A DNA stretch of 64,000 nt from Spirulina major PCC 6313 (GCF_001890765.1 NZ_KV878783.1:1651174-1715173), one strand, 5' to 3'; numbered from the stretch's first letter, positions 9,534-18,931 are shown. The notes: generated by a model not told the origin, from the letters alone. Program-made: numbers and translations.

Positions 9534-9639
9534 GGCAAGGGTAAAAAATACGGTATTTACCCACCCTCACGCCCAGAAAATTCGATTCCATCTAGTGCCC
9601 ATCAAGAATTATTGCGGGATATTGCAGCTTGTTCATCCT

Positions 9640-9745
9640 CACCAACGTTGCGAGTCTGGCCCTGGCAGGAGTGAGCCAGAGGCTCACTCCTGCCATAACG
9701 GTAAATTCTCTGGAGTGCGAGCTTCTAGCTCGCTGCCCTCATTCA
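9640..9745. repeat. Partial copy of a ~200-bp dispersed element
   Basis: This partial copy matches the inner part of the elements at 41936 and 56880: GCGAGTCTGG, GTGAGCCAGAGGCTCAC, then GTGCGAGCTTCTAGCTCG-CTGCCCT. Here the first palindrome is enlarged to a perfect 14-bp stem (9664-9677 with 9681-9694) around an AGA loop. The right edge runs into the last codons and stop of the transglutaminase gene. Confidence 0.75.
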
Positions 9746-10623
9746 GATTCGGAATTAGTGAGCCACTCCAGCGCGATCGCACTTTCCATCGTCGTCGTCA
9801 CGGGTTGGGGTGGCGGGAGTCGGCTGGGGGTGATTTGGCCGGTGATCGGGGCGGTGAATTGGGGGTCAGCACTGGCGCAGAGGGGGATATGGCGATCGCT
9901 CACGAGTAACCCCTGGGTGGGATCATAGCCATGCCAGCCTGCACCGGGGAGATAGACCTCAATCCAGGCGTGGAGGTCGCGATCGCTTTGGTCGCGATCG
10001 CCCTCCTGATAGCCACTCACAAACCGTGCCGGAATTCCCAAACTGCGGCACACCTCCATAAACAGCACCGCCCAATCTCGACAAGACCCCTGACGGCGGC
10101 GCAGCGTCACCCCCGGCAACCAGGGCGCACCGCTTGCCCGATAGATATAGTCCCAATCGGTGTAAAGCATTTGGTTGAGGCGGTTGAGGAAGTCGAGGGT
10201 ATTGCCCTGGCTGTCGCTGTGGAGGTCTTGAGCAAGGGCGATCGCACCCGGATCGAAACTCGCTTGCACCGGACGGAGGTAGGGGGTGAGTTGGGCGGCG
10301 AGGCTGTGGGGATAGTCCCACGGCAGGGCCGTCGCCCAAGCATCGAGGAGGTAGTTAAAGGGGTTGGATTGCAGAGTTTCGACGGTCATTGTTGCCGTGA
10401 TCGTCAGGGTGGGCGTAGGGTCGTGAAACCAAACTTTGGTGAGGGTATTGCCGTCGAGGTCGGTGAATTGCGATCGCCCCACGGGTTCCGGCGTGACTTG
10501 CAATTCCCACTGCTCTAGCCGTTGTCTCGCGTCCCCCTGGGGATAGAGGCGGATCAGATGGGGCTTGAGGATGATGCGATCGCTGTAGCGGTAGGTGGTT
10601 TTGTGGCGGATGTGGTAGCGCAT
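9739..10623 (-). CDS. Transglutaminase-like cysteine peptidase family protein
   Basis: A protein of about 294 residues with the N-terminal domain common to bacterial transglutaminase-like proteins (MRYHIRHKTTYRYSD) followed by the core. The catalytic triad is visible as Cys in RRRQGSCRDW near residue 178, His in DLHAWIEVYL near 216 and Asp in YDPTQG near 232. Most family members are probably proteases. I chose ATG 10623 over 10650 because it gives the canonical N-terminus. The final residues and stop codon lie in the edge of a dispersed repeat, so the C-terminus may have been altered. Confidence 0.85.
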   Translation of the reverse strand: MRYHIRHKTTYRYSDRIILKPHLIRLYPQGDARQRLEQWELQVTPEPVGRSQFTDLDGNTLTKVWFHDPTPTLTITATMTVETLQSNPFNYLLDAWATALPWDYPHSLAAQLTPYLRPVQASFDPGAIALAQDLHSDSQGNTLDFLNRLNQMLYTDWDYIYRASGAPWLPGVTLRRRQGSCRDWAVLFMEVCRSLGIPARFVSGYQEGDRDQSDRDLHAWIEVYLPGAGWHGYDPTQGLLVSDRHIPLCASADPQFTAPITGQITPSRLPPPQPVTTTMESAIALEWLTNSESE

Positions 10624-10658
10624 AATCCTAAGGAGGGTGAGACCAAACAAGGGTTGAT

Positions 10659-10791
10659 CCCTAGTGTCTTGTCTAGCTTAAAAAGGTGAGTTGTTATCCA
10701 GAGGGGTGAGGGTCGTCGAACCCCGGAGCACCAGACTTCGACTTCGCTCAGTCTTCCAGTTACTTGCCATCTGAGGCTAGACAGTCCACTA
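10659..10791. repeat. Small element with imperfect terminal inverted repeats (MITE-like)
   Basis: CCCTAGTGTCTTGTCTAG at 10659 is mirrored by CTAGACAGTCCACTAGGG ending at 10791 (15 of 18 positions pair), bounding 133 bp. The first 42 bases, 10659-10700, recur exactly in inverted orientation at 26233-26274. No coding sequence is seen inside. Confidence 0.6.
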
Positions 10792-10802
10792 GGGCGTGTC
10801 AT

Positions 10803-10895
10803 TCAGTTAAGCCAAACAACAAAAGCAGCCAGGTAGATAAGCTGATCAGCATCTAAATTGTATTGACTGAGTTTCCTTTGTTTTTGATATTCCGA
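10803..10895 (-). pseudogene. Possible 3' remnant of an insertion-sequence transposase
   Basis: On the minus strand 30 codons read SEYQKQRKLSQ followed by LDADQLIYLAAFVVWLN and a stop, preceded by a stop in the same frame. The ending resembles the C-terminus of some IS4/IS5-type transposases, and the sequence adjoins the MITE-like repeat on its left. The match is from memory of family style only and is weak. Confidence 0.3.
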
Positions 10896-10950
10896 TGCCA
10901 ATTAGCTTACCGATTCTGTGTACACCCTATGAACTGCTCGGAGATTAATT

Positions 10951-11169
10951 ATGTATCAAGATGCAATTTTAGAAGAGATTCACAGAATTCGTGAAGAGTA
11001 TGCACGGTCATTCAATCATAACTTGAAAGCACTTTTTGCTGATTTGCAAAACCAACAAGCTGAGAGTGGCAGAAAAGTTGTGAATTTGTCGCGGAAACGT
11101 GGTCTAACAAAACGTTGGAGCCAACGAGCAAGGGATCTTGGTGACGATACTAACCGCCGCTCAACTTAG
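10951..11169 (+). CDS. Small hypothetical protein, antitoxin-like N-terminus
   Basis: A 72-residue charged protein beginning MYQDAILEEIHRIREEYARSFNHNLKALFADL. This N-terminal style recurs in short cyanobacterial proteins found near toxin-antitoxin genes. The last 25 residues after GRKVVNL look unrelated to that style and run into the duplicated metH tail, so the C-terminus may be a rearranged fusion. A GGAG lies ahead of the ATG. No partner toxin is adjacent. Confidence 0.55.
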   Translation: MYQDAILEEIHRIREEYARSFNHNLKALFADLQNQQAESGRKVVNLSRKRGLTKRWSQRARDLGDDTNRRST

Positions 11170-11170
11170 C

Positions 11171-11281
11171 CGTTAGGCGCTGAAATAGTTGGCGGCGGGG
11201 TGGTAGGTGACGATCGCAGTGGTGGATTGTTCGGGGTAGAGTTGTTCGCTTTCGTCCATGGTGAGGTTGATGCGATCGCAC
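11171..11281. repeat. 111-bp duplicate of the metH 3' end
   Basis: Base-for-base identical to 14267-14377, which encodes about the last 36 codons of metH, its stop and two bases beyond. Similarity begins at CGTTAGGC and ends exactly after a HIP1 octamer (GCGATCGC plus AC). This copy has no rest of the gene attached. Confidence 0.97.
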
Positions 11282-11465
11282 TGCACTTTCCCATCTACCC
11301 GCACAAGTTCGATGTCAATCTAACCATTTTAGACTGGAATTAAGTTAGTTTCTGGTGATATGCCTTACAGAATGGCCGTTACAACAGATAACGGTTTCAA
11401 CTGAATCCAGGGATTGAAAAACTCCCGCTTCATGAAGTTATGCATTAGTTTGGAGGCGCTTGCTC

Positions 11466-12548
11466 ATGTCTAAAATGCTAATCCTGAAGCCGTTAAGCTG
11501 TGTCTTAACGGTAGCCCTAGCCACAACTACGATACCGTCCCCATCCATGCATGCCAGGGCTAATCCTTACAACGTCACCTGTCAAACGAGGGTTTCTTTG
11601 AACCAGAGCGTGAGTTTAACCTATCGATTGGCGGGCAACCTGCCGGAGACTACTGCGGTGGAAATTCCTCAAAACCCAGTTGGAACAAGCTTGACCCTAA
11701 CGGTGCAGTGGCAAGACCAAAATGGCCAGGTTAAAACCTTGCTCAATGCTGCTGCGGTGAGTGATTATCAACAACTTGCCCCCGATGCCGACTACTCCCA
11801 ACTGCCCTTTGACAGCTTGTTTAGGGGTCAGCCCAACAATGGCGATCGCCTTTACGGCATACCAGCTTCTGTGCATGGACTTTACCTCAGTTTGCGCCCG
11901 ACTCGCGGCCAGCCTCAGCATATGCAGGTTGTCCACTATCTGCGCTCTGGTGAGTATGTGCGATCGAGGTTAGGCCCTTGTTTGACTGAGAATGGTGATC
12001 TTGATGCGGCCATTGAGTCACAGTTGGCACGGCTAGAAGAACGGCTCCAGTCCAAGGATTGGGCGGCTGCCGATCGCGAAACCCGCCAACTACTTGCGCC
12101 GGGCTCGCCGTTTAACCCGGTGTTGCCACGGCCAGCGGTGATTCGTGCCGTTGATCAGATGTGGTTAACGGCTAGTAACGGACGGTTTGGACTCAGTGTT
12201 CAACTGCGTCTTTGGCAAGAAGTGCTGTCCAAGCATTCTAATCATCACGAAGCGGCGGTCAATGCCTGGCGCGATCGCATCGGTTGGAAACTCACTGCTC
12301 CTCGTGCTGAGGTTGATTTCATCAGTAGCGATTGGCTGAATGAGTCGGAACTGACCTATTCCTTGCAGGCTCCGGAGGGACATCTACCCTGGGCTGGGGT
12401 GTCGGATGCGGTGGTGCAATCAGTTGCGGTTCCACCGCCTGGGGAACATTGTGGCAGTTGCACTGTTGATGCCATGCAGCTACGCAACGAACGCTTCTAT
12501 CACTACATCCCTCAACTGATGGAACAGATTGATTTGTCCTTAGACTGA
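11466..12548 (+). CDS. Secreted protein of unknown function
   Basis: A 360-residue protein with a clear signal peptide: a hydrophobic core in the first 20 residues and a likely cleavage after HARA, before NPYNVTCQ. The mature part has repeated beta-type segments and no domain I can name. Two CxxC-like cysteines occur near the C-terminus (HCGSCTVD). The ATG at 11466 has GGAGG about 10 bases upstream and is preferred to the TTG at 11460. It contains HIP1 octamers, unlike the genes to its right, so it looks long resident. It lies inside the segment bounded by the metH tail repeats. Confidence 0.6.
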   Translation: MSKMLILKPLSCVLTVALATTTIPSPSMHARANPYNVTCQTRVSLNQSVSLTYRLAGNLPETTAVEIPQNPVGTSLTLTVQWQDQNGQVKTLLNAAAVSDYQQLAPDADYSQLPFDSLFRGQPNNGDRLYGIPASVHGLYLSLRPTRGQPQHMQVVHYLRSGEYVRSRLGPCLTENGDLDAAIESQLARLEERLQSKDWAAADRETRQLLAPGSPFNPVLPRPAVIRAVDQMWLTASNGRFGLSVQLRLWQEVLSKHSNHHEAAVNAWRDRIGWKLTAPRAEVDFISSDWLNESELTYSLQAPEGHLPWAGVSDAVVQSVAVPPPGEHCGSCTVDAMQLRNERFYHYIPQLMEQIDLSLD

Positions 12549-13003
12549 CCGGTATTCCAGACTTTGGGGTCGCTCTAGAGGCTGCACGATGGTTGATGCG
12601 ATCGCACTATTTTCAGTGCAATCCCCTTCGATTCGCGATCGCTGTCCGTTGACTCGGCGCGATCGGATGTTTGAAGCAGATCACTGCTCGAACCACGCCT
12701 AGCAGCTTCTTTAGTGGTTGGGGAGCAGTCATAGAGACAAATCCGTATAAAATGCTGAGAAGGGAGCTATACGGAAAATTTCTGTATAACGCCCTCTATG
12801 GGGGTTTTATGTGGATAAAATTTTAATAAAACCCCTATATTGGGCGATTATATGGAAAAAATCTATATAGCGTTTTCGCAACTCATGAGGCATAGAGACA
12901 AGGGGCTTAATCCCCTTGTTCATAGGGTTGAATTTACTGATGTGTACCTCATCTTTGTGGAAACCGCTATATAATCAATAGTTAGTTGCTTGAAAGGATA
13001 AGC
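12549..13003. other. AT-rich intergenic region with palindromes
   Basis: No gene is evident. It holds the foldback element at 12767-12871 and a perfect 8-bp hairpin, ACAAGGGG-CTTAAT-CCCCTTGT, at 12898-12919. A CATAGAGACAA motif occurs twice, near 12730 and 12891. HIP1 motifs stop at about 12665 and do not return until about 14308. Confidence 0.7.
12767..12871. repeat. ~105-bp foldback (MITE-like) element
   Basis: The left arm, beginning GCTATAC at 12767 and ending CGCCC near 12795, is mirrored by the right arm, GGGCGATTATAT near 12842 to TATAGC at 12871. Inside is a perfect 10-bp inverted repeat, GGGGTTTTAT (12801-12810) with ATAAAACCCC (12826-12835). The left arm is itself palindromic (TATAC..GTATA, 12768-12788). 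The whole unit can fold into one long hairpin. A sequence resembling its right arm reappears after the next gene near 13533. Confidence 0.7.
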
Positions 13004-13522
13004 ATGGAAGCGATTAAAACAGAATACAAGGGAATAGTTTTTGATTCAAAATCAGAAGCTGTTTTTGCAAGAACGTTAGATTTATCCGGTGCTGAATGGG
13101 AATATCATCCACAGAAAAAATGTGGTCATTTATGGGATTTCCTTGTTCTTCCATATATAAATGCCGGCCATAGCGTATTAACACTTGTTGAGTATAAGCC
13201 TCAAATGCCAACAAATACATATGTTGACAATTTAACAAATAAAATGAGACGTGATCCTTTTGAATCTATTGTTGTTTGGGGGAATCCTTGGGACGGGATA
13301 GATGGTAGTATTGATGGTCCTCAAGACTGCTGTTATCGTATTTATCCTATTTTTTCGTCTTATGGTAAATATGGATGGGGTGATTTTATCCGGATGGCAG
13401 ATAATGGAGGAGATTTTCCCACATCTTATCGACATCCTACTTACGAAGTTTTAGGAATCAAGGAATGGATGGTTCAAGAGGCAATGACATTTCGATATGA
13501 TTTGTCTTATAACCGCAACTAA
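13004..13522 (+). CDS. Hypothetical PD-(D/E)XK nuclease-like protein
   Basis: A 172-residue protein not recognised as a named family. FDSKSEAVFARTLDL, then EYHPQKKC, WDFLVLPY and LTLVEYKPQMP follow the order seen in small restriction-endonuclease-fold proteins: an acidic residue in a helix, an Asp in a strand, then E-x-K. The start ATG 13004 has AAAGGA upstream; the TTG at 12986 is less likely. Base composition is AT-rich and free of HIP1, unlike the chromosome around it, so recent transfer is likely. Palindromic elements lie on both sides. Confidence 0.5.
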   Translation: MEAIKTEYKGIVFDSKSEAVFARTLDLSGAEWEYHPQKKCGHLWDFLVLPYINAGHSVLTLVEYKPQMPTNTYVDNLTNKMRRDPFESIVVWGNPWDGIDGSIDGPQDCCYRIYPIFSSYGKYGWGDFIRMADNGGDFPTSYRHPTYEVLGIKEWMVQEAMTFRYDLSYNRN

Positions 13523-13748
13523 TGGGTGGTTGTATGAAAAAAATCCATATAATTCATAGTTATGCAGCTCAGGTCTCAGTGGGGACGGCAGTTGAAAGCT
13601 CATCTGTTAGTGTTCTGAACTAAAAGAACGTGAGGTCATTGATAAAAAAGTATTTTAAGTTTTTTATGAGGCGATTGCAGAGATGAGATGAGTGGGCATA
13701 CTAAAATAGTGCGGTTTTGCTAGTGGCTTCTCAAGGTTAATTAGGTGT

Positions 13749-14180
13749 ATGCGAAAGTTAGTTTTCTCAGATACAGAAACGTTTTATCGTGAGTTAAAAA
13801 TAGCCTTGGAGCAAGGTGAGCAAGTTGAAGTTGTTACTGATTACAAAAGGTATTCAGACCTTCCAGAGAAGTTAAAAACAATTTTTGAGTTACATAAAAA
13901 TAAATCAGGTGAATGGATTCATGTAGCTACAGGTGCGTTCATTCCCTTATCTACTTCGGTCACTACAATCAATTACTCTGTCCTCTTTATTCTTGGGGGT
14001 GCAGGCATGGGTGCGCTTGTTGGAGCCATAGTTGGTGGTCTTGTTGGAGCAGCAGTTGGCGGTGGTATTGGAGCTATAGTTGGAACTGTTGCTGTCGCGA
14101 CATCAAGCGGGAAGCATCACGTAGAGATAGAGATTGACGCTAGTGGTAAACTCCGGCTTAAGATTACTCCAATTCGTTAA
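13749..14180 (+). CDS. Hypothetical protein with a glycine-zipper membrane segment
   Basis: A 143-residue protein of unknown family. Residues 1-75 are soluble and charged. Residues about 78-116 are a long hydrophobic stretch with glycine or alanine every three to four positions (GMGALVGAIVGGLVG and on), the pattern of a glycine zipper able to pack or oligomerise in membranes. A short polar tail, HHVEIEIDASGKLRLKI, follows. Such segments occur in pore-forming toxins, effectors and outer-membrane lipoproteins; no signal peptide supports the last. AT-rich and HIP1-free. An attC-like fold follows the stop. Confidence 0.5.
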   Translation: MRKLVFSDTETFYRELKIALEQGEQVEVVTDYKRYSDLPEKLKTIFELHKNKSGEWIHVATGAFIPLSTSVTTINYSVLFILGGAGMGALVGAIVGGLVGAAVGGGIGAIVGTVAVATSSGKHHVEIEIDASGKLRLKITPIR

Positions 14181-14193
14181 TGACACAGCATTA

Positions 14194-14274
14194 GAACCCT
14201 GCTGCACCGGAGCGCTTTCAAGGTTTTGCTAGGGTATAAAAGCTATCTGCGTCCGGTGAGCTTGGTCGTTAGGC
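14194..14274. other. attC-like imperfect fold next to the metH tail
   Basis: From GAAC at 14194 to GTTAGGC at 14274 the sequence can pair as AAC/GTT, ACC/GGT and a perfect CACCGGA (14205-14211) with TCCGGTG (14252-14258). The layout resembles an integron attC site following an ORF. However, the outer left box is degenerate and the GTTAGGC is simply the complement of the metH stop region. Confidence 0.25.
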
Positions 14275-14377
14275 GCTGAAATAGTTGGCGGCGGGGTGGT
14301 AGGTGACGATCGCAGTGGTGGATTGTTCGGGGTAGAGTTGTTCGCTTTCGTCCATGGTGAGGTTGATGCGATCGCAC
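14267..14377. repeat. 111-bp metH tail, copy within the intact gene
   Basis: This is the in-gene copy of the exact repeat at 11171-11281. It covers the last ~36 codons of metH, its stop and two bases beyond. Confidence 0.97.
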
Positions 14378-17300
14378 CCCAACAGGCGTAATTGCGTCAC
14401 CTGATCCTGCATATTCGGGCAAGCCGGATAGCCGAAGCTATAGCGCGACCCTTGATAGCGTTGCTTCAACATATCCCGAATATTGTTCGGCTCCTGATCC
14501 CCATACCCTAGCTCGCGGCGAATGCGGGCGTGCGTCCATTCCGCCAACGCCTCCGCCATCTGCACCGCCATGCCGTGAAAATAAAGGTATTGCGTATAAT
14601 CATCCGCCGCAAACAGTTTTTGGGCCTGTTCCGTGGCAATTTCCCCCATCGTCACCGCCTGCATCGGGAACACATCGATCGCCCCCGACTCCACCGATGC
14701 GAAGAAATCCGCAATACAGAGCCGCCGCCCCGATCGCTGCCGAGGAAACTCAAATCGCGCCACTTCTCGCCGTGCTTCCGGCTGTTCCGGGTCATAAATG
14801 AGCAGCGTATTTCCCTCGGATTGACAGGGGAAATAGCCATAGACTACCGCCGGATCGAGAAGTTTTTCCACCACCACGCGCCGCTGCCATTGGGATAAAA
14901 GTGGCTCCACTTTTGCCGCGAGAAACGCATTGTATTCCTCCCGTGATTGGCCTTGGGGTTTGCGGAATTGCCACTGTCCCGCGAAGAGGGCTTGTAGGTC
15001 CAAATACCAAAACAGGGCTTCTAAGGAAATGTCTTGGGAGGTGAGAATTTTCGTCCCCCAAAATGGCGGCGTGGGGCGGGGAATGTTGGGATCAATATCC
15101 TCAGAGCGGCGGGTATCGATTACTTTGGGTTCGTCGGGTTGAGAGGTGGATTGCTCCTCTTGGGGAGATGCGATCGCACTCCCATTCGTTTCACCCTCGG
15201 CAAATTCCCCCTGGAACCCCGTTAAATCGTCCCACGCCTCAGCCGCTTTCGCAGGCATCAGTTTATCCATAAAATGCAGGTCAGAAAACGCATCGCGCCC
15301 GTAAACCACCTGACCGTTATAGGTGGATTGACAATCGCCATGGACAAATTTCGGCGTGAGTGCCGCACCGCCTAAAATCACCGGCACGGTAATGCCTCGC
15401 TCATTAAACACCTGCAAATTTTCCTTCATGAATGCTGTAGATTTCACCAACAAGCCGCTCATGGCAATACAGTCGGCCCCGTGTTCTTCGTAGGCCTTGA
15501 TAATCGCATCCACGGGTTGTTTAATCCCCAAGTTAATTACCTTGTAGCCATTGTTAGACAGAATAATATCTACGAGGTTTTTACCAATATCGTGAACATC
15601 GCCTTTCACTGTGGCAATGATGAACGTTCCTTTACGATTATCTTCCCCTTCTTTTTTCTCCATGAAGGGTTCTAAATAGGCAACGGCGGCCTTCATGGTT
15701 TGGGCGGATTGCAACACAAAGGGGAGTTGCATTTGACCCGATCCAAACAGTTCGCCCACGACTTTCATGCCGTCGAGGAGGAACACATTAATAATATGCA
15801 GCGGCTCAAACTCTTGGCGGGCTTCTTCTAAGGCTTCTTCAAGGCCGAGGCGTTCACCGTCGATGATGTGCTGTTTAAGGCGTTCATCAATGGGGAGATT
15901 TTTATCAACAGCTTCGCTTTTTTTCGCTTTTTTCCCGGCGAAGAGATCGGTGATTTTGCCGAGGGGATCGTAGGTGCAGATGTCGCCATCAAATTCCCGT
16001 AGATCGTAGATTAAATCACGGCAGATTTTTTGATGGTCGAGGTCGATTTTCGCCATCGGTAAAATCTTGCTGGCACTAACGATCGCACTATCTAACCCCA
16101 CCGCCATCGCCTCATGTAAAAACACCGAATTCAACACCTGCCGCGCTGCTGCATTTAACCCGAAGGAAATGTTAGAAACCCCTAAGAGGATGTGACAACC
16201 GGGCAATTCAGCGCGGATTTTTTGGATTGATTCAATTGTCGCTTTGCCGTTTTCGCGGTCTTCTTCGATGCCGGTGGAGATCGGTAGGGCGAGGGGGTCA
16301 AAAAAGATTTCATGGGCAGGGATGCCGTGGGCGATCGCAGCATCATAGGCCCGTTTGGCGATCGCAAATTTTCGCTCCGCCGTCCGCGCCATCCCCTCTT
16401 CATCAATCGTGCCAACGACAATCCCGGCTCCGTACCGTTTCGCCAGATCGAGAACTTGATAGAAACGCGGCTCGCCGTCTTCGTAGTTCGTCGAGTTGAG
16501 AATACATTTCCCCCCCGCCACTTTCAGCCCCGCTTCCATCTTTTCCCATTCCGTCGAATCGAGCATCAAGGGCAGCGTCACATTATTCACCAACCGCGAC
16601 GCGAGTTCGTGCATATCCTTCACCCCGTCGCGCCCCACGTAGTCCACGTTGACATCGAGAATATGCGCCCCTTCCTTGACCTGGGCTTTGGCGAGGGAAA
16701 TCAAGCCGTCCCAATCTTCATCGTTCAACAGGGTGCGGCATTTTTTCGAGCCGCTGGCGTTGAGTCGTTCCCCGACGATCAAAAACGAATTGTCTTGGGT
16801 GTAGGGTTGGGTGCTGTAGATCGAGGCGGCGGCGGGTTCGTAGTGGGGCTGGCGGACTTTGGGGGTAAGGGTTTGGCTCATCTCCGCTAGGGCCTGGATA
16901 TGGTCGGGGCGTGTGCCGCAGCAGCCGCCGATGATCTGCACACCCAAGTCTTCGATAAAGTGCATCAGAGACATCCGCAATTCCATCGGTGTGAGCTTGT
17001 AATGGGCTTGGCCGCCGACGTTTTCCGGTAGTCCCGCGTTGGGCACACAGGAGACGATGAAGGGGGAATGCTCGGAAAGATATTTAATATGTTCTTTCAT
17101 CAAGTCGGGGCCGGTGGCGCAGTTCAGCCCCAGGATGTCGATGGGATAGGGTTCAAGAATCGCCAAGGCGGCGGCCATTTCGGTGCCGACGAGCATCGTG
17201 CCCATTTGCTCCATGGTGACGGAGACCATCAGGGGGAGGCGATCGCCCTTCTTTTCAAACACCTGCTCAATCCCGTTTAATGCCGCTTTAATTTGCAGCA

Positions 17301-17802
17301 CATCCTGACAGGTTTCCACCAGGAGCAAATCCACACCGCCATCATAAAGAGCCGTGGCCTGTTCAATATAGGCCGCCTGCAAACTGTCGAAATCAATATG
17401 GCCGAGGGTGGGCAGTTTCGTGCCGGGGCCAATGGAACCCGCGACGAAACGCGGTTTTTCGGGGGTGGAAAATTCAGCGGCGATCGCTTTTGCCAGTTCC
17501 GCCGCTGTTTTGTTGAGTTCGTAGGCGCGATCGGCCAGGTCATATTCCGCCAAGACAATCGACGTACCGCCAAAGGTATCGGTTTCGATCACATCCGCCC
17601 CAGCCGCAAGAAACCCCCGATGCACCGTCCCCACCGCCTCCGGTTTCGTCGCTACTAAATATTCATTACAGCCCTCATATTCGGGCCCGCCAAAGTCCGC
17701 AGCGGTGAGATTTTGGACCTGCAAATTGGTTCCCATCGCCCCATCAAAAACAAGCACGGGGCGTTCTGGGCTGTGGAGACGGTTTAAAAATGCGCTGTTC
17801 AT
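14269..17802 (-). CDS. metH: Cobalamin-dependent methionine synthase
   Basis: Transfers a methyl group from 5-methyltetrahydrofolate to homocysteine through methylcobalamin. All four modules are present in 1177 residues: the homocysteine domain with zinc cysteines in LNCATGP and GGCCGTRP (about 1-320), the pterin domain (about 330-610, starting [15 protein letters not shown]), the B12 domain with GDVHDIGKN near residue 736 carrying the axial histidine, and the AdoMet reactivation domain at the C-terminus, ending [11 protein letters not shown]. It is not truncated, although its last 111 bases are duplicated 3.1 kb downstream. It is transcribed away from the hypothetical gene at 18013. Confidence 0.97.
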   Translation of the reverse strand: MNSAFLNRLHSPERPVLVFDGAMGTNLQVQNLTAADFGGPEYEGCNEYLVATKPEAVGTVHRGFLAAGADVIETDTFGGTSIVLAEYDLADRAYELNKTAAELAKAIAAEFSTPEKPRFVAGSIGPGTKLPTLGHIDFDSLQAAYIEQATALYDGGVDLLLVETCQDVLQIKAALNGIEQVFEKKGDRLPLMVSVTMEQMGTMLVGTEMAAALAILEPYPIDILGLNCATGPDLMKEHIKYLSEHSPFIVSCVPNAGLPENVGGQAHYKLTPMELRMSLMHFIEDLGVQIIGGCCGTRPDHIQALAEMSQTLTPKVRQPHYEPAAASIYSTQPYTQDNSFLIVGERLNASGSKKCRTLLNDEDWDGLISLAKAQVKEGAHILDVNVDYVGRDGVKDMHELASRLVNNVTLPLMLDSTEWEKMEAGLKVAGGKCILNSTNYEDGEPRFYQVLDLAKRYGAGIVVGTIDEEGMARTAERKFAIAKRAYDAAIAHGIPAHEIFFDPLALPISTGIEEDRENGKATIESIQKIRAELPGCHILLGVSNISFGLNAAARQVLNSVFLHEAMAVGLDSAIVSASKILPMAKIDLDHQKICRDLIYDLREFDGDICTYDPLGKITDLFAGKKAKKSEAVDKNLPIDERLKQHIIDGERLGLEEALEEARQEFEPLHIINVFLLDGMKVVGELFGSGQMQLPFVLQSAQTMKAAVAYLEPFMEKKEGEDNRKGTFIIATVKGDVHDIGKNLVDIILSNNGYKVINLGIKQPVDAIIKAYEEHGADCIAMSGLLVKSTAFMKENLQVFNERGITVPVILGGAALTPKFVHGDCQSTYNGQVVYGRDAFSDLHFMDKLMPAKAAEAWDDLTGFQGEFAEGETNGSAIASPQEEQSTSQPDEPKVIDTRRSEDIDPNIPRPTPPFWGTKILTSQDISLEALFWYLDLQALFAGQWQFRKPQGQSREEYNAFLAAKVEPLLSQWQRRVVVEKLLDPAVVYGYFPCQSEGNTLLIYDPEQPEARREVARFEFPRQRSGRRLCIADFFASVESGAIDVFPMQAVTMGEIATEQAQKLFAADDYTQYLYFHGMAVQMAEALAEWTHARIRRELGYGDQEPNNIRDMLKQRYQGSRYSFGYPACPNMQDQVTQLRLLGCDRINLTMDESEQLYPEQSTTAIVTYHPAANYFSA

Positions 17803-18012
17803 GGTGTTGGCGAGGAAGGGCTGATTATGATCGTGTGACTCTATAGTTTAATTTGGTCGCTTTCCATTGTGCAAAATTTTGGGGCGAGTCGGACTCGGTA
17901 TGGTGAATTGCTCTGGACTGCGATCCGTCTAATCTCACGCTCCGGAAGGATTGTGTAATCAAAATCACAAAACTTGAGACAATGAAGAGATTCCATAGCC
18001 TCCCTTGCGTCT

Positions 18013-18927
18013 ATGTCCCGCACGTATCCCGATATTTATGTACCGGACGCGATCGCCGAATCCCTCACCCAACTGCCCCCCATCCCCACACCACCGCCGC
18101 GCCCCTATTTTCAAACCCCCCAAGTCATTCCCCTCCGTGCCCTATTGCCCCTGGCTCCCCTCTTGGTTCTCCTCCTGATCAGCCTCGCTAGCCAAAGCAC
18201 GGCGTTCTTTTTACTCGCCTTTCTGCTTTTCCTGTTGGGCAATGTGGTGTTAATTGGCGGCGCGTTGATCACCTACCCCCAACGGCGCAAGCGGTTTTTA
18301 AAACGAGTGCAGCAGTATCAGAAAAAATATCAACACTACACCCAACAAGTCGAACAACTCCACCGCATCGAAAAAGTCTCAGACTATCAACGCCATTTAC
18401 AGAAAATCCAAAACACTCTTAGCACCACAGTCCCCCCACTCCCGATCTCAAAAAATGTTCAAAAAGGAGTCTCTGAGGCTCATTTTCACACTCATCTTAA
18501 TCACTATTTTCCGGGGCGAATTCATACCGATCTGGGCTTAAAAATTCCCCGGTATCAATATCCCTATACCCCTGATTTTTGCTATATCCAAGGGGATCTG
18601 CATATTGATATTGAAATTGACGAACCCTATATCTACAAAACCCAAAAGCCCTATCACTGTTATCCCGACCCACGGGAAACGAAACGCCATACTTTTTTTT
18701 TAGCCCGGCATTGGCTGATTATTCGGTTTGCAGAGGAGCAGGTTTGTCGTCATCCCAAGTCCTGCTGTAAAGCGATCGCGCAACTCGTCGGCCAAATCAC
18801 CCGCACCCCCTTAGACGAATCCTGGAGCACCATTTCAGACCTCAAACCCGTGCCCCGTTGGGATGAAGCGATCGCTCAATCTATGGTACAACGTCGCTAT
18901 CGGGATAGCTATTTGCGAGTGTTTTAA
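18013..18927 (+). CDS. Conserved membrane-anchored protein with a nuclease-like C-terminus
   Basis: A 304-residue protein. A proline-rich N-terminus (residues 1-40) is followed by two close membrane segments (about 45-90), then a coiled stretch rich in Q, Y and K. The C-terminal half contains YPYTPDFCYIQGDLHIDIEIDEPY, reminiscent of DUF559-like or restriction-fold proteins (P-D then I-E-I-D-E). I do not recognise a named family. Its end is 4 bases from the end of the convergent mscS-type gene. Confidence 0.6.
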   Translation: MSRTYPDIYVPDAIAESLTQLPPIPTPPPRPYFQTPQVIPLRALLPLAPLLVLLLISLASQSTAFFLLAFLLFLLGNVVLIGGALITYPQRRKRFLKRVQQYQKKYQHYTQQVEQLHRIEKVSDYQRHLQKIQNTLSTTVPPLPISKNVQKGVSEAHFHTHLNHYFPGRIHTDLGLKIPRYQYPYTPDFCYIQGDLHIDIEIDEPYIYKTQKPYHCYPDPRETKRHTFFLARHWLIIRFAEEQVCRHPKSCCKAIAQLVGQITRTPLDESWSTISDLKPVPRWDEAIAQSMVQRRYRDSYLRVF

Positions 18928-18931
18928 GCCC

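Noticed and set aside
11148-11178. A second attC site at the end of the small ORF at 10951
   Set aside because: CTAAC and GTTAG pair, but the interval is only about 30 nt, far shorter than attC sites, and GTTAGGC there is part of the copied metH stop.
14269-14377. Damage to metH from the duplication
   Set aside because: The gene retains all modules and a normal C-terminus, so the repeat did not disrupt it.
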